From Psychrobacillus psychrotolerans (GTDB lineage Bacteria; Bacillota; Bacilli; Bacillales_A; Planococcaceae): DNA of 64,000 nt. Position 1 is the first letter of the stretch, and every line of letters begins with the position of its first letter. This document shows positions 26,316 through 35,240 of the stretch, piece by piece. A program made the translations under genes and the position numbers. The stretch spans positions 124,001 to 188,000 of the forward strand of contig NZ_FOXU01000007.1 of NCBI RefSeq assembly GCF_900115805.1, written 5' to 3'. The notes beneath the pieces are model-generated. The model saw nothing but the letters and a program-made list of their open reading frames with translations, did no database searches and was not told the origin of the DNA.

Positions 26316-26400
26316 CTCTCCACCCCCTATATACAAGTTTGGGTGATTAAATTGTATCATGTCCTATAACAATACTAATACGACATATGTATAAAAAATA

Positions 26401-26437
26401 AACGTTAAAGGATATTTGCCTTTGAACGTTTTTTTTT
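26401..26437 (+). terminator. Orphan intrinsic terminator between divergent genes
   Basis: AACGTTAAAGG pairs with CCTTTGAACGTT (one bulged G) and is followed by nine T residues on the plus strand; the minus side is also T-rich. No gene ends here: it lies between the start of the membrane-protein gene and the ECF gene. The rest of the 287-base gap shows no further structure recognised. Confidence 0.75.
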
Positions 26438-26602
26438 GCGAAATTTAAATCCACTAGTTATATTGAATTTTGCTCTTAAGTTTTCTGTTTCCTTACAAAC
26501 TGACCACTACAGTTTTCTTTATATTGGTACTTTTAAAAACATCAATTCATTGCTAATGTAAATTCAATCTAAAAAATAATTTGAAAAAGGAAGGATTCAA
26601 CT

Positions 26603-27136
26603 ATGCAAAAAACAACAAGCTATTCTCATGTACGTACTTTCGATTTAATTATTACATCTATGTTAATTGCACTTGTCTTCGTTGCTACTATTTTATTAAA
26701 CATTAAATTACCTATCACAGCTAATGGAGGGTTAGTTCATCTTGGAACGGCCGTACTCTTTATCTCTTCTATTTTATTTGGCCCTAAAAAAGGTGCTATT
26801 GCTGGTGCTATTGGTATGGGCTTATTCGATTTAGTAGGTCCTTGGGTTTTATGGGCACCAATTACGTTTTTAGCACGTGGCTTGCAGGGTTATATCGTGG
26901 GAAAAGTTGCTTGGTCGAAGGGACGCAACGGAAGTAGTTTAGCACTCAATCTAATTGCTACAATTGTGTCGATTCCTTTTATGCTAGCTGTCTATTATCT
27001 TGGAGAAGCAATCATCTTTAAAAGTTGGATCATACCAGCAGCCTCTATTCCTGGAAACATCGTACAAAATGTTGTAGGACTCTGTGTTGCCATTCCAGTT
27101 TGTGTAGTACTAAAAAAAATTCCGTATTTCAAATAG
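26603..27136 (+). CDS. ECF transporter substrate-binding (S) component
   Basis: 177 residues, about five or six membrane helices, the size and pattern of ECF S components: a first helix with the small-residue AxxxA-type face (LIITSMLIALVFVATILL), then NGGLVHLGTAVLFISSILFG and GAIAGAIGMGLFDLVGPWVLW. Such proteins bind a vitamin or cofactor precursor and join a shared EcfA1A2T module, encoded elsewhere. No riboswitch (TPP, FMN, B12) or BirA site was seen upstream, so the substrate is open. GGAAGG precedes the ATG. Confidence 0.8.
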   Translation: MQKTTSYSHVRTFDLIITSMLIALVFVATILLNIKLPITANGGLVHLGTAVLFISSILFGPKKGAIAGAIGMGLFDLVGPWVLWAPITFLARGLQGYIVGKVAWSKGRNGSSLALNLIATIVSIPFMLAVYYLGEAIIFKSWIIPAASIPGNIVQNVVGLCVAIPVCVVLKKIPYFK

Positions 27137-27145
27137 CTATATAAA

Positions 27146-27177
27146 GAGGGACTAAAGATAATATTCTTTAGTCCCTC
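27146..27177 (+). terminator. Strong hairpin after the ECF gene
   Basis: GAGGGACTAAAGA pairs perfectly with TCTTTAGTCCCTC (13 base pairs, six-base loop), ten bases after the stop. There is no T tract, so termination or 3'-end protection is inferred from position. Confidence 0.6.
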
Positions 27178-27256
27178 CATCTCAATGATCAGGTTATTTT
27201 CGCCAATATAATCTAAAAAACAGGGCTGCTTTTTGCATTAGTATGATTTACTAATA

Positions 27257-27481
27257 CTATTCGCAAGCTACATCTTTAGATTTGAACGTTTTACAGCAAG
27301 TATCTGCAGAATGACTAGCTTCTTCAGAAATAGAGCGGTAATCAAATTCAGAAGCGAACTCTGTATTATTGTGGTTTGCATGGTAATCCATATCTATTTC
27401 AATTTTTTCGGCACCACAAACATTCCCTTTTGCGTGAAAAATACAATTTGATACAGCGCATTTCACTTCTACATTTGGCAT
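27257..27481 (-). CDS. DUF1540 small Cys-rich protein
   Basis: 74 residues from the ATG at 27481 with GAGGAGG upstream. The pattern VKCAVSNCIFHAKGNVCGAEKIEID is the DUF1540 motif, with further Cys residues (TCCKTF and a Cys next to the C-terminus) suggesting metal binding. Function unknown. It is an isolated gene. Confidence 0.8.
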   Translation of the reverse strand: MPNVEVKCAVSNCIFHAKGNVCGAEKIEIDMDYHANHNNTEFASEFDYRSISEEASHSADTCCKTFKSKDVACE

Positions 27482-27596
27482 AAATGTCCTCCTCATTGAA
27501 ATTTTTTAAGAAATACAAAATGTATTCCTTATAAAGTATCTTGTCCCATTCTACGATATAAATTTATAAGAATTTTTCTTCTGAAAGTCCTAGAAA

Positions 27597-27643
27597 TCAA
27601 AAAAGAATCTTTAATCCATCAATAGACAGATTAAAGATTCTTT
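27597..27643 (-). terminator. Terminator of mqo
   Basis: A 15-base-pair perfect stem (AAAGAATCTTTAATC with GATTAAAGATTCTTT) followed by a T tract on the minus strand, eight bases after the stop. Confidence 0.9.
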
Positions 27644-27650
27644 GGAAGAC

Positions 27651-29159
27651 TTAATTATGAGCTTTCTCTTTCTTGCTAGGTAGAAGTGTTTCTGCAGTTG
27701 AAGCATGAACTTCCTGTAAAAGCTCAGGATTCTCCATTAACGATACGCCGTATGATGGAATCATTTCTTTAATTTTTGGTTCCCACTCATCTACATGTTG
27801 TGGGAAGCATCTATAAAGTATCTCGATCATGGCATGTACAGCGGTTGAGGCACCTGGAGAGGCACCTAGCAATGCTGCGATAGAGCCATCCTCTGCGGTA
27901 ACAATCTCTGTACCAAATTGAAGTGTGCCTTTACCACCAGTCTCTGTGTCTTTTATAACTTGTACACGTTGACCTGCAACTACTGTATCCCAATCTTCAA
28001 GTTTAGCATTAGGGATAAATTCACGTAATTCTTCAATACGTTTTTCTTTTGACAACATAACTTGTTGGATTAAGTATTTTGTTAATGATAACTCTTTTGC
28101 GCCTGCTGCCAACATAGTTGTTAAGTTATCTGGTTTCACAGAAGTTACTAAATCCATCATGGAACCAGTTTTTAAAAACTTCGGTGAGAAACCTGCAAAT
28201 GGTCCGAATAGTAACGATTTTTTATTGTCAATAAATCGAGTATCAAGATGCGGAACAGACATTGGTGGAGCACCAACTTTAGCTTTCCCGTATACTTTTG
28301 CATGGTGTTGTTCTACAACCTCTGGTTTGTTACATACTAAGAATAGTCCACTTACTGGGAATCCACCAATATGCTTCCCTTCAGGAATACCGGATTTTTG
28401 TAATAAATGAAGACTTCCACCTCCGCCTCCAACGAAGACAAATTTTGCGGTATGGTATTCAATTTTACCTTCAGCGTCATTCTTTACTTTTACTTCCCAT
28501 TTGCCATCACTCGTGCGTTTAAGATTTTCCACACTATGATTATAATTTATATCAACGTTTTGGTTTTTTAGATGGTCAAGCAACATACGTGTTAAAGCTC
28601 CAAAGTTAACATCTGTTCCAGAGTCAATTTTTGTAGCTGCAATTGCTTCTGTTGCTGGACGGTCTTGCATAATCAGCGGAATCCATTCTTTCAGTTTTTC
28701 TGGATTATCGGAAAATTCCATTCCTTGGAATAAAGGGTTATTTGACATTGCTTCAAAACGTTTCTTTAAAAATGCGACGTTCTCTTCTCCTTGTACCATG
28801 CTCATGTGAGGTAACGGCATGATAAAATCTTCCGGATTATTTAGTAGCTTACTGTTTACCAGAAAAGACCAAAACTGCATGGAAAGTTGGAACTGTTCAT
28901 TAATATTAATAGCTTTAGTAATATTCATAGAGCCATCAGGATTTTCTGAAGTATAGTTTAGCTCGCACAGTGCTGCATGCCCTGTTCCAGCATTATTCCA
29001 TTCGTTAGAGCTTTCTTCCCCTGCTTTATCGAGTTTCTCAAATACTTTAACTTTCCACTCTGGTTTTAATTGCTTCAATAATGTTCCTAAAGTAGCACTC
29101 ATAATTCCGGCACCTATTAAGATAACTTCTGTTTCTATTTCAGTTTCTCTCTTGTTCAT
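27651..29159 (-). CDS. mqo: Malate:quinone oxidoreductase Mqo
   Basis: 502 residues, the usual length. An FAD-dependent peripheral membrane enzyme that oxidises malate to oxaloacetate and passes electrons to quinone, bypassing malate dehydrogenase. The N-terminal FAD fold is [17 protein letters not shown] (residues 13-29); [17 protein letters not shown] near residue 54 and [11 protein letters not shown] near residue 245 are Mqo hallmarks, and [14 protein letters not shown] lies near the C-terminus. It is a single-gene unit with a strong terminator. Confidence 0.95.
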   Translation of the reverse strand: MNKRETEIETEVILIGAGIMSATLGTLLKQLKPEWKVKVFEKLDKAGEESSNEWNNAGTGHAALCELNYTSENPDGSMNITKAININEQFQLSMQFWSFLVNSKLLNNPEDFIMPLPHMSMVQGEENVAFLKKRFEAMSNNPLFQGMEFSDNPEKLKEWIPLIMQDRPATEAIAATKIDSGTDVNFGALTRMLLDHLKNQNVDINYNHSVENLKRTSDGKWEVKVKNDAEGKIEYHTAKFVFVGGGGGSLHLLQKSGIPEGKHIGGFPVSGLFLVCNKPEVVEQHHAKVYGKAKVGAPPMSVPHLDTRFIDNKKSLLFGPFAGFSPKFLKTGSMMDLVTSVKPDNLTTMLAAGAKELSLTKYLIQQVMLSKEKRIEELREFIPNAKLEDWDTVVAGQRVQVIKDTETGGKGTLQFGTEIVTAEDGSIAALLGASPGASTAVHAMIEILYRCFPQHVDEWEPKIKEMIPSYGVSLMENPELLQEVHASTAETLLPSKKEKAHN

Positions 29160-29196
29160 ATAAACCTTCCTTACTCCGTATTTGTTTAAAGGATGT

Positions 29197-29224
29197 ACAC
29201 TACTTAGGCATAACTTTATGTCAA
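29197..29224 (-). promoter_or_regulatory. Candidate mqo promoter and upstream region
   Basis: TTGACA (29219-29224) and TAGTGT (29197-29202) with 16 bases between. Further upstream, to 29475, the 250 bases are AT-rich and hold only the overlapping inverted repeats at 29330-29397. Confidence 0.5.
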
Positions 29225-29475
29225 GTTAAATTACAGAAATACATCTTTTCTATTCTAATATAACCATATCATAAATTACAATTATAAATATTCTATCTTC
29301 TACTACGAGTCCATTATAAGCTATTTGTAAGCGATTTTAAAGTCAGCAAAAAATGTGACTACTTCCAGTCAGGTAATGACATACAAAATCGCTGACTATA
29401 TCTGCATTCATATAAGAATTAGTATGTTTGCTACTGTCACCAGAGCTAAATGCCCTTCTATAATTTTCTCCTCAC

Positions 29476-29515
29476 AAAAAAAAGCTATTCAGAGTGTAAA
29501 TCCACTCGAATAGCC
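29476..29515 (-). terminator. Terminator of the metQ-like gene
   Basis: GGCTATTC-GAGTG pairs with CACTC-GAATAGC and is followed by eight T residues on the minus strand. Confidence 0.9.
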
Positions 29516-29529
29516 CTTTTTAAGTTATA

Positions 29530-30354
29530 TTAGAATGCTGGAATTGCCGTTTCATCATAGTTTTTCTCTAAAAACTCACGTACTTCAGTACTTGTCATAG
29601 CTTCCGCTAGTTTTTTAATTGCTTCTGAATCCTTATTATCTTCGCGCGCAACTAAAGTAATAGCAAAGTCGTTGTCGTCTCCTTCGGTAAGAAGTGCATC
29701 ACTTTTTGGCGTCAAATTCAATGGTGCAGCATATGCTGGTGTCATTACTACTGCATCTGCATCATCGTACATTCTCGCTAGCATCAACAAATCTACTTCC
29801 TCAAACTTATAGTTTTTCGGATTTTCCAGGATGTCAGCTTTCGTATAGTAGGAACCTGTTTTTTCTTTTAAAGTGATGACCTTATGCTGGGCTAACAATG
29901 CTAGTGAACGATCTATATTTGAAACGTCATTTGCTATTGCAATTACAGCTTCTTCCGGTAATTCATCCATCGAATTATACTCTTTAGAATATGTACCATA
30001 ATTCGCAAAGTATATAGGAATAATTGGCACTAGATTTGCATCGTTATTTCTATTGAATTCCTCCATATAGGGAACGTGTTGGAAGAAGTTCGCATCTACT
30101 TCTTCTGCTGCTAGTGCAGTGTTAGGTTGAACATTATCTCCTAAAACAACTATTTCAAGATTAATTGATTGCTCTGCTAACTTCGGTTTAATAAGTTCAA
30201 GAATTTCTGTCATTGGAGGTATTAATGACGCTACTTTTAATGTTACTTCTTCATCATTTCCCTTCACTTTTTCTTTATCATTCTTCTCTTTCTCTTGGCT
30301 ACAACCAGCTAAAATTACCACTAACAATGTTATTAATAAAAGAATTTTTCTCAT
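29530..30354 (-). CDS. NlpA/MetQ-family binding lipoprotein, divergent
   Basis: 274 residues, signal peptide with lipobox LAGC (Cys18), then an NlpA/MetQ domain: VDANFFQHVPYMEEF and IPIYFANYGTYSKEYNSMDELPE are close to methionine-binding MetQ. The pocket segment ANDVSNIDRSLALL keeps the Asn and Arg, but the canonical NxNYA motif that supplies Asn residues is replaced by MTPAYA. Together with a short ATPase and no S-box this suggests a ligand other than L-methionine, for example another sulfur compound. Last gene of the metN-metI-metQ-like operon. Confidence 0.8.
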   Translation of the reverse strand: MRKILLLITLLVVILAGCSQEKEKNDKEKVKGNDEEVTLKVASLIPPMTEILELIKPKLAEQSINLEIVVLGDNVQPNTALAAEEVDANFFQHVPYMEEFNRNNDANLVPIIPIYFANYGTYSKEYNSMDELPEEAVIAIANDVSNIDRSLALLAQHKVITLKEKTGSYYTKADILENPKNYKFEEVDLLMLARMYDDADAVVMTPAYAAPLNLTPKSDALLTEGDDNDFAITLVAREDNKDSEAIKKLAEAMTSTEVREFLEKNYDETAIPAF

Positions 30355-30379
30355 ATGTTCCTCCTGTTATCCCTGTTAT

Positions 30380-31054
30380 CTAACGCTTATCTATTATTCT
30401 GGCGATAGTAGTACCAGTAAACTGAATAAGCTGTACTAGTATAATCATAATAATAATCATATAAATCATTAAATCCGTCTTAAATTGTTGATATCCATAT
30501 CGTATAGCAAAGTCACCAATACCACCGCCTCCTACTACTCCCATAATGGTCGAGTAAGAAATAAAACTAATTATTGATGTAGTTAGTCCAAGAACAAGAC
30601 CAGATCTAGTCTCTACATAAAGAAATTTAAATACTATTTCTTTAACAGAAGCACCCATTGAAATTGCTGCTTCCATTACACCTTTAGGTACGTCCAATAA
30701 AGATTGCTCGACTAGTCTTGAATAATGTGCAATAGCAATGATTGACAAAGGAACAATTGCAGCTGTTGTGCCGATAGCTGTCCCTATGATTAATCTTGTA
30801 AAAGGAATTAAAAAAACAACTAGTAGTAAGAATGGAAAAGATCGAATTATATTTACCAATAAATTTAAAACAGTAAAAACCAATCGATTTTCAATTACTT
30901 CTCCCTTGCGACAAAGGAAAAGTAAAGTCCCAACCGGGAGACCTAATAGTATCGCTGCTCCTATAGATGCCCCAACCATTATAAATGTTTCACCAATGGA
31001 CAACCAAATTTCAGCTTCATATTGAACCAATATATCAGGCATCATCCATCTCAC
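30380..31054 (-). CDS. MetI-family ABC permease
   Basis: 224 residues, five membrane segments and the MetI cytoplasmic loop (LDVPKGVMEAAISMGASVKE, the EAA motif) followed by SFISYSTIMGVVGGGGIGDF. The frame overlaps the end of the ATPase gene. The start is uncertain: GTG at 31054 or the ATG at 31045, which has GGTGAG in front. It forms the channel of the NlpA-type importer encoded here. Confidence 0.85.
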   Translation of the reverse strand: MRWMMPDILVQYEAEIWLSIGETFIMVGASIGAAILLGLPVGTLLFLCRKGEVIENRLVFTVLNLLVNIIRSFPFLLLVVFLIPFTRLIIGTAIGTTAAIVPLSIIAIAHYSRLVEQSLLDVPKGVMEAAISMGASVKEIVFKFLYVETRSGLVLGLTTSIISFISYSTIMGVVGGGGIGDFAIRYGYQQFKTDLMIYMIIIMIILVQLIQFTGTTIARIIDKR

Positions 31055-31784
31055 CAGCCTTTGCTAATTGCTCTACAAAATAGCTAGGGCTCTTATCTAT
31101 ATGGTGGATCCCAATTGGTTCAGTTGATACGGTATCATAAATTTCTCCATTTGCCATAACCGTTACTCGATTACATATACTTTTAATTACTTCCATCTCA
31201 TGGCTGACAATAACAATTGTAACACCTAGAACTTTATTAATGTTTTCTAATACTCCTAGTATTTCAGCACTTATATTTGGATCCAGTGAAGAGGTTGGTT
31301 CATCACATAACAAAACTTGTGGATTGTTCGCTAATGCTCTTGCAATTGCAACACGCTGTTTTTGACCACCACTTAATTGTGCTGGATATTGCTTTATTAA
31401 ATCTTTTAATCCAACAAATTGAAGACACTCTATTATCCGATCCCTACGTTCCTTCTTTGGATAGTTAGCCAACTCTAACGATACTGCTACATTCTCGTAA
31501 ACAGTTTTATTTGCCAATAGGTTAAAGTGTTGAAAAATCATTCCGATTGACTTGCGGGCTCGTCGAAGTTCTTTGCTGCTAAGATTTGTTAGCTTTTGAC
31601 CATTCACTTCTACTTCCCCTTGATCCGGGAGTTCTAACAAATTCACAAGCCTCAACAAGGTGGATTTCCCTGCTCCACTAGCTCCGATAATCCCATGGAC
31701 CTCACCCTTATCTATCGTTAGAGATACAGATTTAATGACTTTAAACTGCGAAAAGCTTTTACTGACATTAACTAATTTAATCAT
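31035..31784 (-). CDS. MetN-type ABC ATPase lacking the C-terminal NIL domain
   Basis: 249 residues. The ABC domain is complete: Walker A GASGAGKSTLLR near residue 33, signature [15 protein letters not shown], Walker B VLLCDEPTSSLDPN, His switch IVSHEME. Canonical MetN is about 340 residues because of a C-terminal ACT-like NIL domain through which internal methionine inhibits transport; this protein stops right after the ABC domain. The end overlaps the permease gene, so the short form is native and not a frameshift remnant. Its AAAGGGG site is separated from the ATG by eight T residues. Confidence 0.85.
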   Translation of the reverse strand: MIKLVNVSKSFSQFKVIKSVSLTIDKGEVHGIIGASGAGKSTLLRLVNLLELPDQGEVEVNGQKLTNLSSKELRRARKSIGMIFQHFNLLANKTVYENVAVSLELANYPKKERRDRIIECLQFVGLKDLIKQYPAQLSGGQKQRVAIARALANNPQVLLCDEPTSSLDPNISAEILGVLENINKVLGVTIVIVSHEMEVIKSICNRVTVMANGEIYDTVSTEPIGIHHIDKSPSYFVEQLAKAGEMDDA

Positions 31785-31815
31785 AAAAAAAACCCCTTTC
31801 TTTTAGTTGAAGGGT
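31785..31815 (-). promoter_or_regulatory. Terminator-like hairpin masking the metN-type ribosome binding site
   Basis: On the minus strand ACCCTTC can pair with the AAAGGGGT that forms the ribosome binding site, followed at once by eight T residues and the ATG. The stem is only about six pairs, so function as attenuator is tentative. Confidence 0.35.
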
Positions 31816-31831
31816 GATTACAATGTGGTTA

Positions 31832-31860
31832 ATTATAACGCATTATGGTTGCACTGTCAT
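31832..31860 (-). promoter_or_regulatory. SigA-type promoter of the metN-like operon
   Basis: ATGACA (31855-31860) and TATAAT (31832-31837) on the minus strand, 17 bases apart. No S-box or T-box lies between it and the gene. Confidence 0.7.
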
Positions 31861-31933
31861 TAAGCTAATACTATGGGACTAATCGTAGCAAAATACTCCA
31901 CAATTTTGTCCATAGCCATAATAAGCGCAACTC

Positions 31934-31984
31934 AAACAGAGCAAATCGCAAGGTCCCATTGGGAATCGCAAGTCTGCTCTGTTT
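31934..31984 (-). terminator. Long hairpin after the ABC-2 exporter operon
   Basis: AAACAGAGCA and TGCTCTGTTT form a perfect ten-pair outer stem around a small TCCC-ATT-GGGA hairpin flanked by two copies of AATCGCAAG. It begins 11 bases after the ATPase stop and is followed by only three T residues. Confidence 0.5.
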
Positions 31985-31994
31985 CAAGAAGTAA

Positions 31995-32912
31995 TTAGCT
32001 TTGCTGGTACTCCAACGAATATAAATCATTCAATGTCAACTTACCAAAGCTAAAATCAGTTAGTCTTTGTGCTATTAAATACTGGGTAATGGCACCTAAA
32101 GTTATTGTGTCTTGCTCCTTTACATCAATAAGCGTTTTACCGTTTGGTAATGTCTGCACTGCTAGTTCTGGAAACTGCTCTTTAAAAACTATAAGGAGCT
32201 CCTGCGAGAAATTTGATACACGAACCGTTGTTACCTTGTTGTCACTAAAACCAGGTGACACATCGTCTACTAACTTTAGTTCACCATTTTTCATAAAGAA
32301 TATACGGTCTGCGTATTGCTCTAGGTTCTCCAATAAATGAGAGGCAATAATAATTGTTTTACCTTCTGCTTTTTTTTGTAAAAGTATTTGAGATATTAGC
32401 TCTACGTGCGTTGGATCCAATCCATTCATCACTTCATCCATCAGCATCACTTGTGTATTGGAAACAATTTGCATAGCAAAGCATAGACGCTGACGCATTC
32501 CTAAAGAATAAGTGCCTGTTTTTTTCTTTACATAAGATTCCATACCAAGTTTTACAATTGTGTCATCTATTAATTTCGGATCGCTATTCCACATTTCCTG
32601 ATAGATTTTCAGATGATTCTTACCAGAAACATGATTATATAAATCACTTTGGTCCGGCATCATAGATACATCCTGATGTATCTTCACCTCATTTGCTTTA
32701 CTTGAATATTGTAGTTCATGATTTAAAATCACCTTTCCTTGATTGGGAGGTAAATAATTCATGATCACATTCATCAATGTCGATTTCCCTGTGCCATTTG
32801 GTGCTACTAAACCAATGATTTCCCCTGGTTGAAATTTAATCGATATATCCTTTAATACCTGTTTGTCTCCAAACTGTACACCTATTTTTTTTAATTCCAA
32901 CAAGTCTATCAC
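31995..32912 (-). CDS. ABC exporter ATPase (ABC-2 type system)
   Basis: 305 residues. Walker A APNGTGKSTLMN near residue 40, signature YSLGMRQRL, Walker B VMLMDEVMNGLDP (Val in place of the usual Pro after the catalytic Glu), His switch IIASHLLE, then a C-terminal extension of about 85 residues as in lantibiotic/bacitracin-type exporters. Third gene of an operon with two membrane subunits. The exported substrate (lipid, peptide or antibiotic) is unknown; no precursor or immunity gene is adjacent. Confidence 0.85.
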   Translation of the reverse strand: MIDLLELKKIGVQFGDKQVLKDISIKFQPGEIIGLVAPNGTGKSTLMNVIMNYLPPNQGKVILNHELQYSSKANEVKIHQDVSMMPDQSDLYNHVSGKNHLKIYQEMWNSDPKLIDDTIVKLGMESYVKKKTGTYSLGMRQRLCFAMQIVSNTQVMLMDEVMNGLDPTHVELISQILLQKKAEGKTIIIASHLLENLEQYADRIFFMKNGELKLVDDVSPGFSDNKVTTVRVSNFSQELLIVFKEQFPELAVQTLPNGKTLIDVKEQDTITLGAITQYLIAQRLTDFSFGKLTLNDLYSLEYQQS

Positions 32913-32918
32913 CCTTTC

Positions 32919-34109
32919 CTAGGCTATTAACTTAAACCTTTTAAATTTACTCACAATCAGCGTCAATATCATCAACAAGAGTGTACAACCTCCTACTATT
33001 GTTAACCCGTATTGATAGGTTAAATCAGGCGACTCATAAACAAAGTTTCTATATCCTGAAATGACTTGTCCTACTTGTACATATGATGTTGGATAACGTT
33101 CAATATCTGAATATGCCCCCATTACTCGTTCAAAATATATCCACTCAGCAGCAATTAGGAGAAAGCTGACAAATAAATTAGCAAACTCCGCTTTCACAAT
33201 TATACTTAGGAACAAACTGATCACTATAAAGAATAAGAACCAAATAGCCATAAATAAGACATTTTTTAATATAAATGTAATCATTGGCATATTAGTAAAG
33301 GTTTCTTCTATGTAAGAATAGATAGGCACAGGCAGTGAAAAATCACCAAATCCATTTTGTAATCCAATAACTATAAAACCTACGCATAGAGGAATAAATG
33401 TTAGAACACTTCCTATAAAAGCAACTATTCCTTTCATCAATAGCTTTTTCCAATCAGCTATGGGAAATCCTTTTAATAAACTAGGGTTACGACGATCTTT
33501 CAACACAATATCTACAGATAAAAAGATACAGCTTATAAATAATACGATTGGCAAATAATCATTTAGCATCCGTTGTAAAGTTTGCAGAGCAGTTCTTTCT
33601 TCAAACAACTCCATAGACAGCTCCGAGTTTCCCTCTACGTAACCAGTAAACCTGCTAGCTGTATAACCATAACCATAATGTCCATCAGCATGAGCATAAT
33701 TATTACCATAGGTGTAATAGAGAGGGTTGTAGAAGAAGTCACCACTGTTGACAATTAGTTGGTCTGAATACAGATACCATCCCGCTGTTGCTTCTGCATA
33801 TTTTAAGTAATCCTTATCACCAATTGCATCAATTCTTGCCTTATCATATTCATTCCACCCCGGGAATATGGCCAGTGCAAATGCAACGGAAGGATGTATA
33901 TTGTCTTTCCCTTCGACACTTTTGATAAAATCATCTCTCGTCGTGTAACGTGCTTCCATCTCTGCTACATCGACTTTTTCAATAGGTTCGTATGAAGGTG
34001 CAATTTTTAATACAAAGTATATAGCTAAAAATAGTAAAATCACGTATACAGCTATGTTTTTCTTATTCGTAAAAAATTGACTCAACTCCCATTTAAAATA
34101 GGCCCACAT
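32919..34109 (-). CDS. ABC-2 exporter membrane subunit (second)
   Basis: 396 residues from the ATG at 34109 with a perfect AGGAGG eight bases upstream; a GTG three codons earlier overlaps that site. One membrane segment at the N-terminus (KNIAVYVILLFLAIYFVLKI), a roughly 150-residue extracellular domain rich in Tyr and Gly, then about five segments in the second half. This is the ABC-2 permease pattern with a large first external loop. Spaced 12 bases from the first subunit and 6 from the ATPase gene. Confidence 0.75.
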   Translation of the reverse strand: MWAYFKWELSQFFTNKKNIAVYVILLFLAIYFVLKIAPSYEPIEKVDVAEMEARYTTRDDFIKSVEGKDNIHPSVAFALAIFPGWNEYDKARIDAIGDKDYLKYAEATAGWYLYSDQLIVNSGDFFYNPLYYTYGNNYAHADGHYGYGYTASRFTGYVEGNSELSMELFEERTALQTLQRMLNDYLPIVLFISCIFLSVDIVLKDRRNPSLLKGFPIADWKKLLMKGIVAFIGSVLTFIPLCVGFIVIGLQNGFGDFSLPVPIYSYIEETFTNMPMITFILKNVLFMAIWFLFFIVISLFLSIIVKAEFANLFVSFLLIAAEWIYFERVMGAYSDIERYPTSYVQVGQVISGYRNFVYESPDLTYQYGLTIVGGCTLLLMILTLIVSKFKRFKLIA

Positions 34110-34121
34110 TTTATCCACCTC

Positions 34122-35240
34122 CTATATTTTCTGTAGCTTACCTGTCGATAAAACCCATTTTATAATAGCCATTAGCAATCCAATGCTAATACACAAATAA
34201 AGCAATCCTGCATTGCTATTTAAGGCGACTGGCGTAGCTAAATTCAAAGACTCTCCATTTAAGACACTCGGAAAGTTAACATAGTTAAATGGATTAAACG
34301 GTATCAGCTCGATTAGCCCCGGGAACAAAATGGGTAAAACAACAAGCATAACTTGTACAAAAATAGTTAAATAAACATTTTTTAATAGTACATTTAAAAT
34401 TACAGACAATAAAATCGCAAAAATCGCCAGAACAATCATATAAATAATCGAAACTGCTATGTATTTATAAATAGGATAAATCATTACGTCCCCATTAAAA
34501 ACGGCTACAGGATAGGATGCCTGTCCTAATCCTTTAAAATAGATTAGAGGTAAACTACATATGATGAGCTCAATTATGAAAATAACTACTATACTCATCG
34601 AAGTCATACATTTCGCTAACACATACTTACTAAAAGCAATAGGATAACCTTTTATAATAGAAATATGGCGGAAATCTTCTATCATAATATTAGACGAGTA
34701 AATACAAATTAGAACAAACCATACTGAGCCTACCACACTAAATAAAAACGCTAAAAATGGATAGAAACTTAGGGAGCCAAAAGACAATTCTAAACTATGT
34801 TTTTTTAAATATTTATAATAGGAAGAGTCCATTTCATTCTCTATCTTTGAGGGCAAATTTCCAGCTACCAGATTATAATTTTCCATTTCAAATGCTTGTT
34901 TTCGTAATTCTGTAAGCTCTATTGCGGTATCTACAAATAATTCTGGTTGTTCTGTTTTTAAGGCCATCCCTTGTTTCGGATATGTATAATATTGTTTAAC
35001 GATATTTTTGTATATATCACTACCATCTCCGTACTCACTGGCATCTACAATTTGAAATTTATTCATAGCTACCTTAACTGGTAATGATTCACTTGATTTT
35101 TCTTTAATAGGATTACCTAACTCTGTTGAATTCGCATAAACAACCATCCCAATAATACAAAGCGCCACAATCAGACAAGCAAAAATATTTTTCTTATTTG
35201 TTTTCTCTATAATAAATAGCGTTTTTAACATACTTCTCAT
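34122..35240 (-). CDS. ABC-2 exporter membrane subunit (first)
   Basis: 372 residues from the ATG at 35240, which has AAGGGGTGG upstream. Same design as the next gene: one N-terminal segment (NIFACLIVALCIIGMVVYA), an external domain to about residue 155, then five to six membrane segments. The two subunits probably form a heterodimer with two copies of the ATPase. First gene of the exporter operon; the 230-base gap to the divergent EamA gene holds AT-rich sequence in which no clear promoter was fixed. Confidence 0.75.
   Translation of the reverse strand: MRSMLKTLFIIEKTNKKNIFACLIVALCIIGMVVYANSTELGNPIKEKSSESLPVKVAMNKFQIVDASEYGDGSDIYKNIVKQYYTYPKQGMALKTEQPELFVDTAIELTELRKQAFEMENYNLVAGNLPSKIENEMDSSYYKYLKKHSLELSFGSLSFYPFLAFLFSVVGSVWFVLICIYSSNIMIEDFRHISIIKGYPIAFSKYVLAKCMTSMSIVVIFIIELIICSLPLIYFKGLGQASYPVAVFNGDVMIYPIYKYIAVSIIYMIVLAIFAILLSVILNVLLKNVYLTIFVQVMLVVLPILFPGLIELIPFNPFNYVNFPSVLNGESLNLATPVALNSNAGLLYLCISIGLLMAIIKWVLSTGKLQKI

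Noticed and set aside
26441-26602. Vitamin riboswitch or BirA operator before the ECF S-component
   Set aside because: No TPP, FMN or cobalamin sequence blocks and no BirA-like inverted repeat could be found.
31785-31994. Possible S-box or T-box before the MetN-like gene
   Set aside because: Checked for the GGTGCTAATTC, GGCAACC and T-box blocks; none is present. Only a promoter and a small hairpin are seen.
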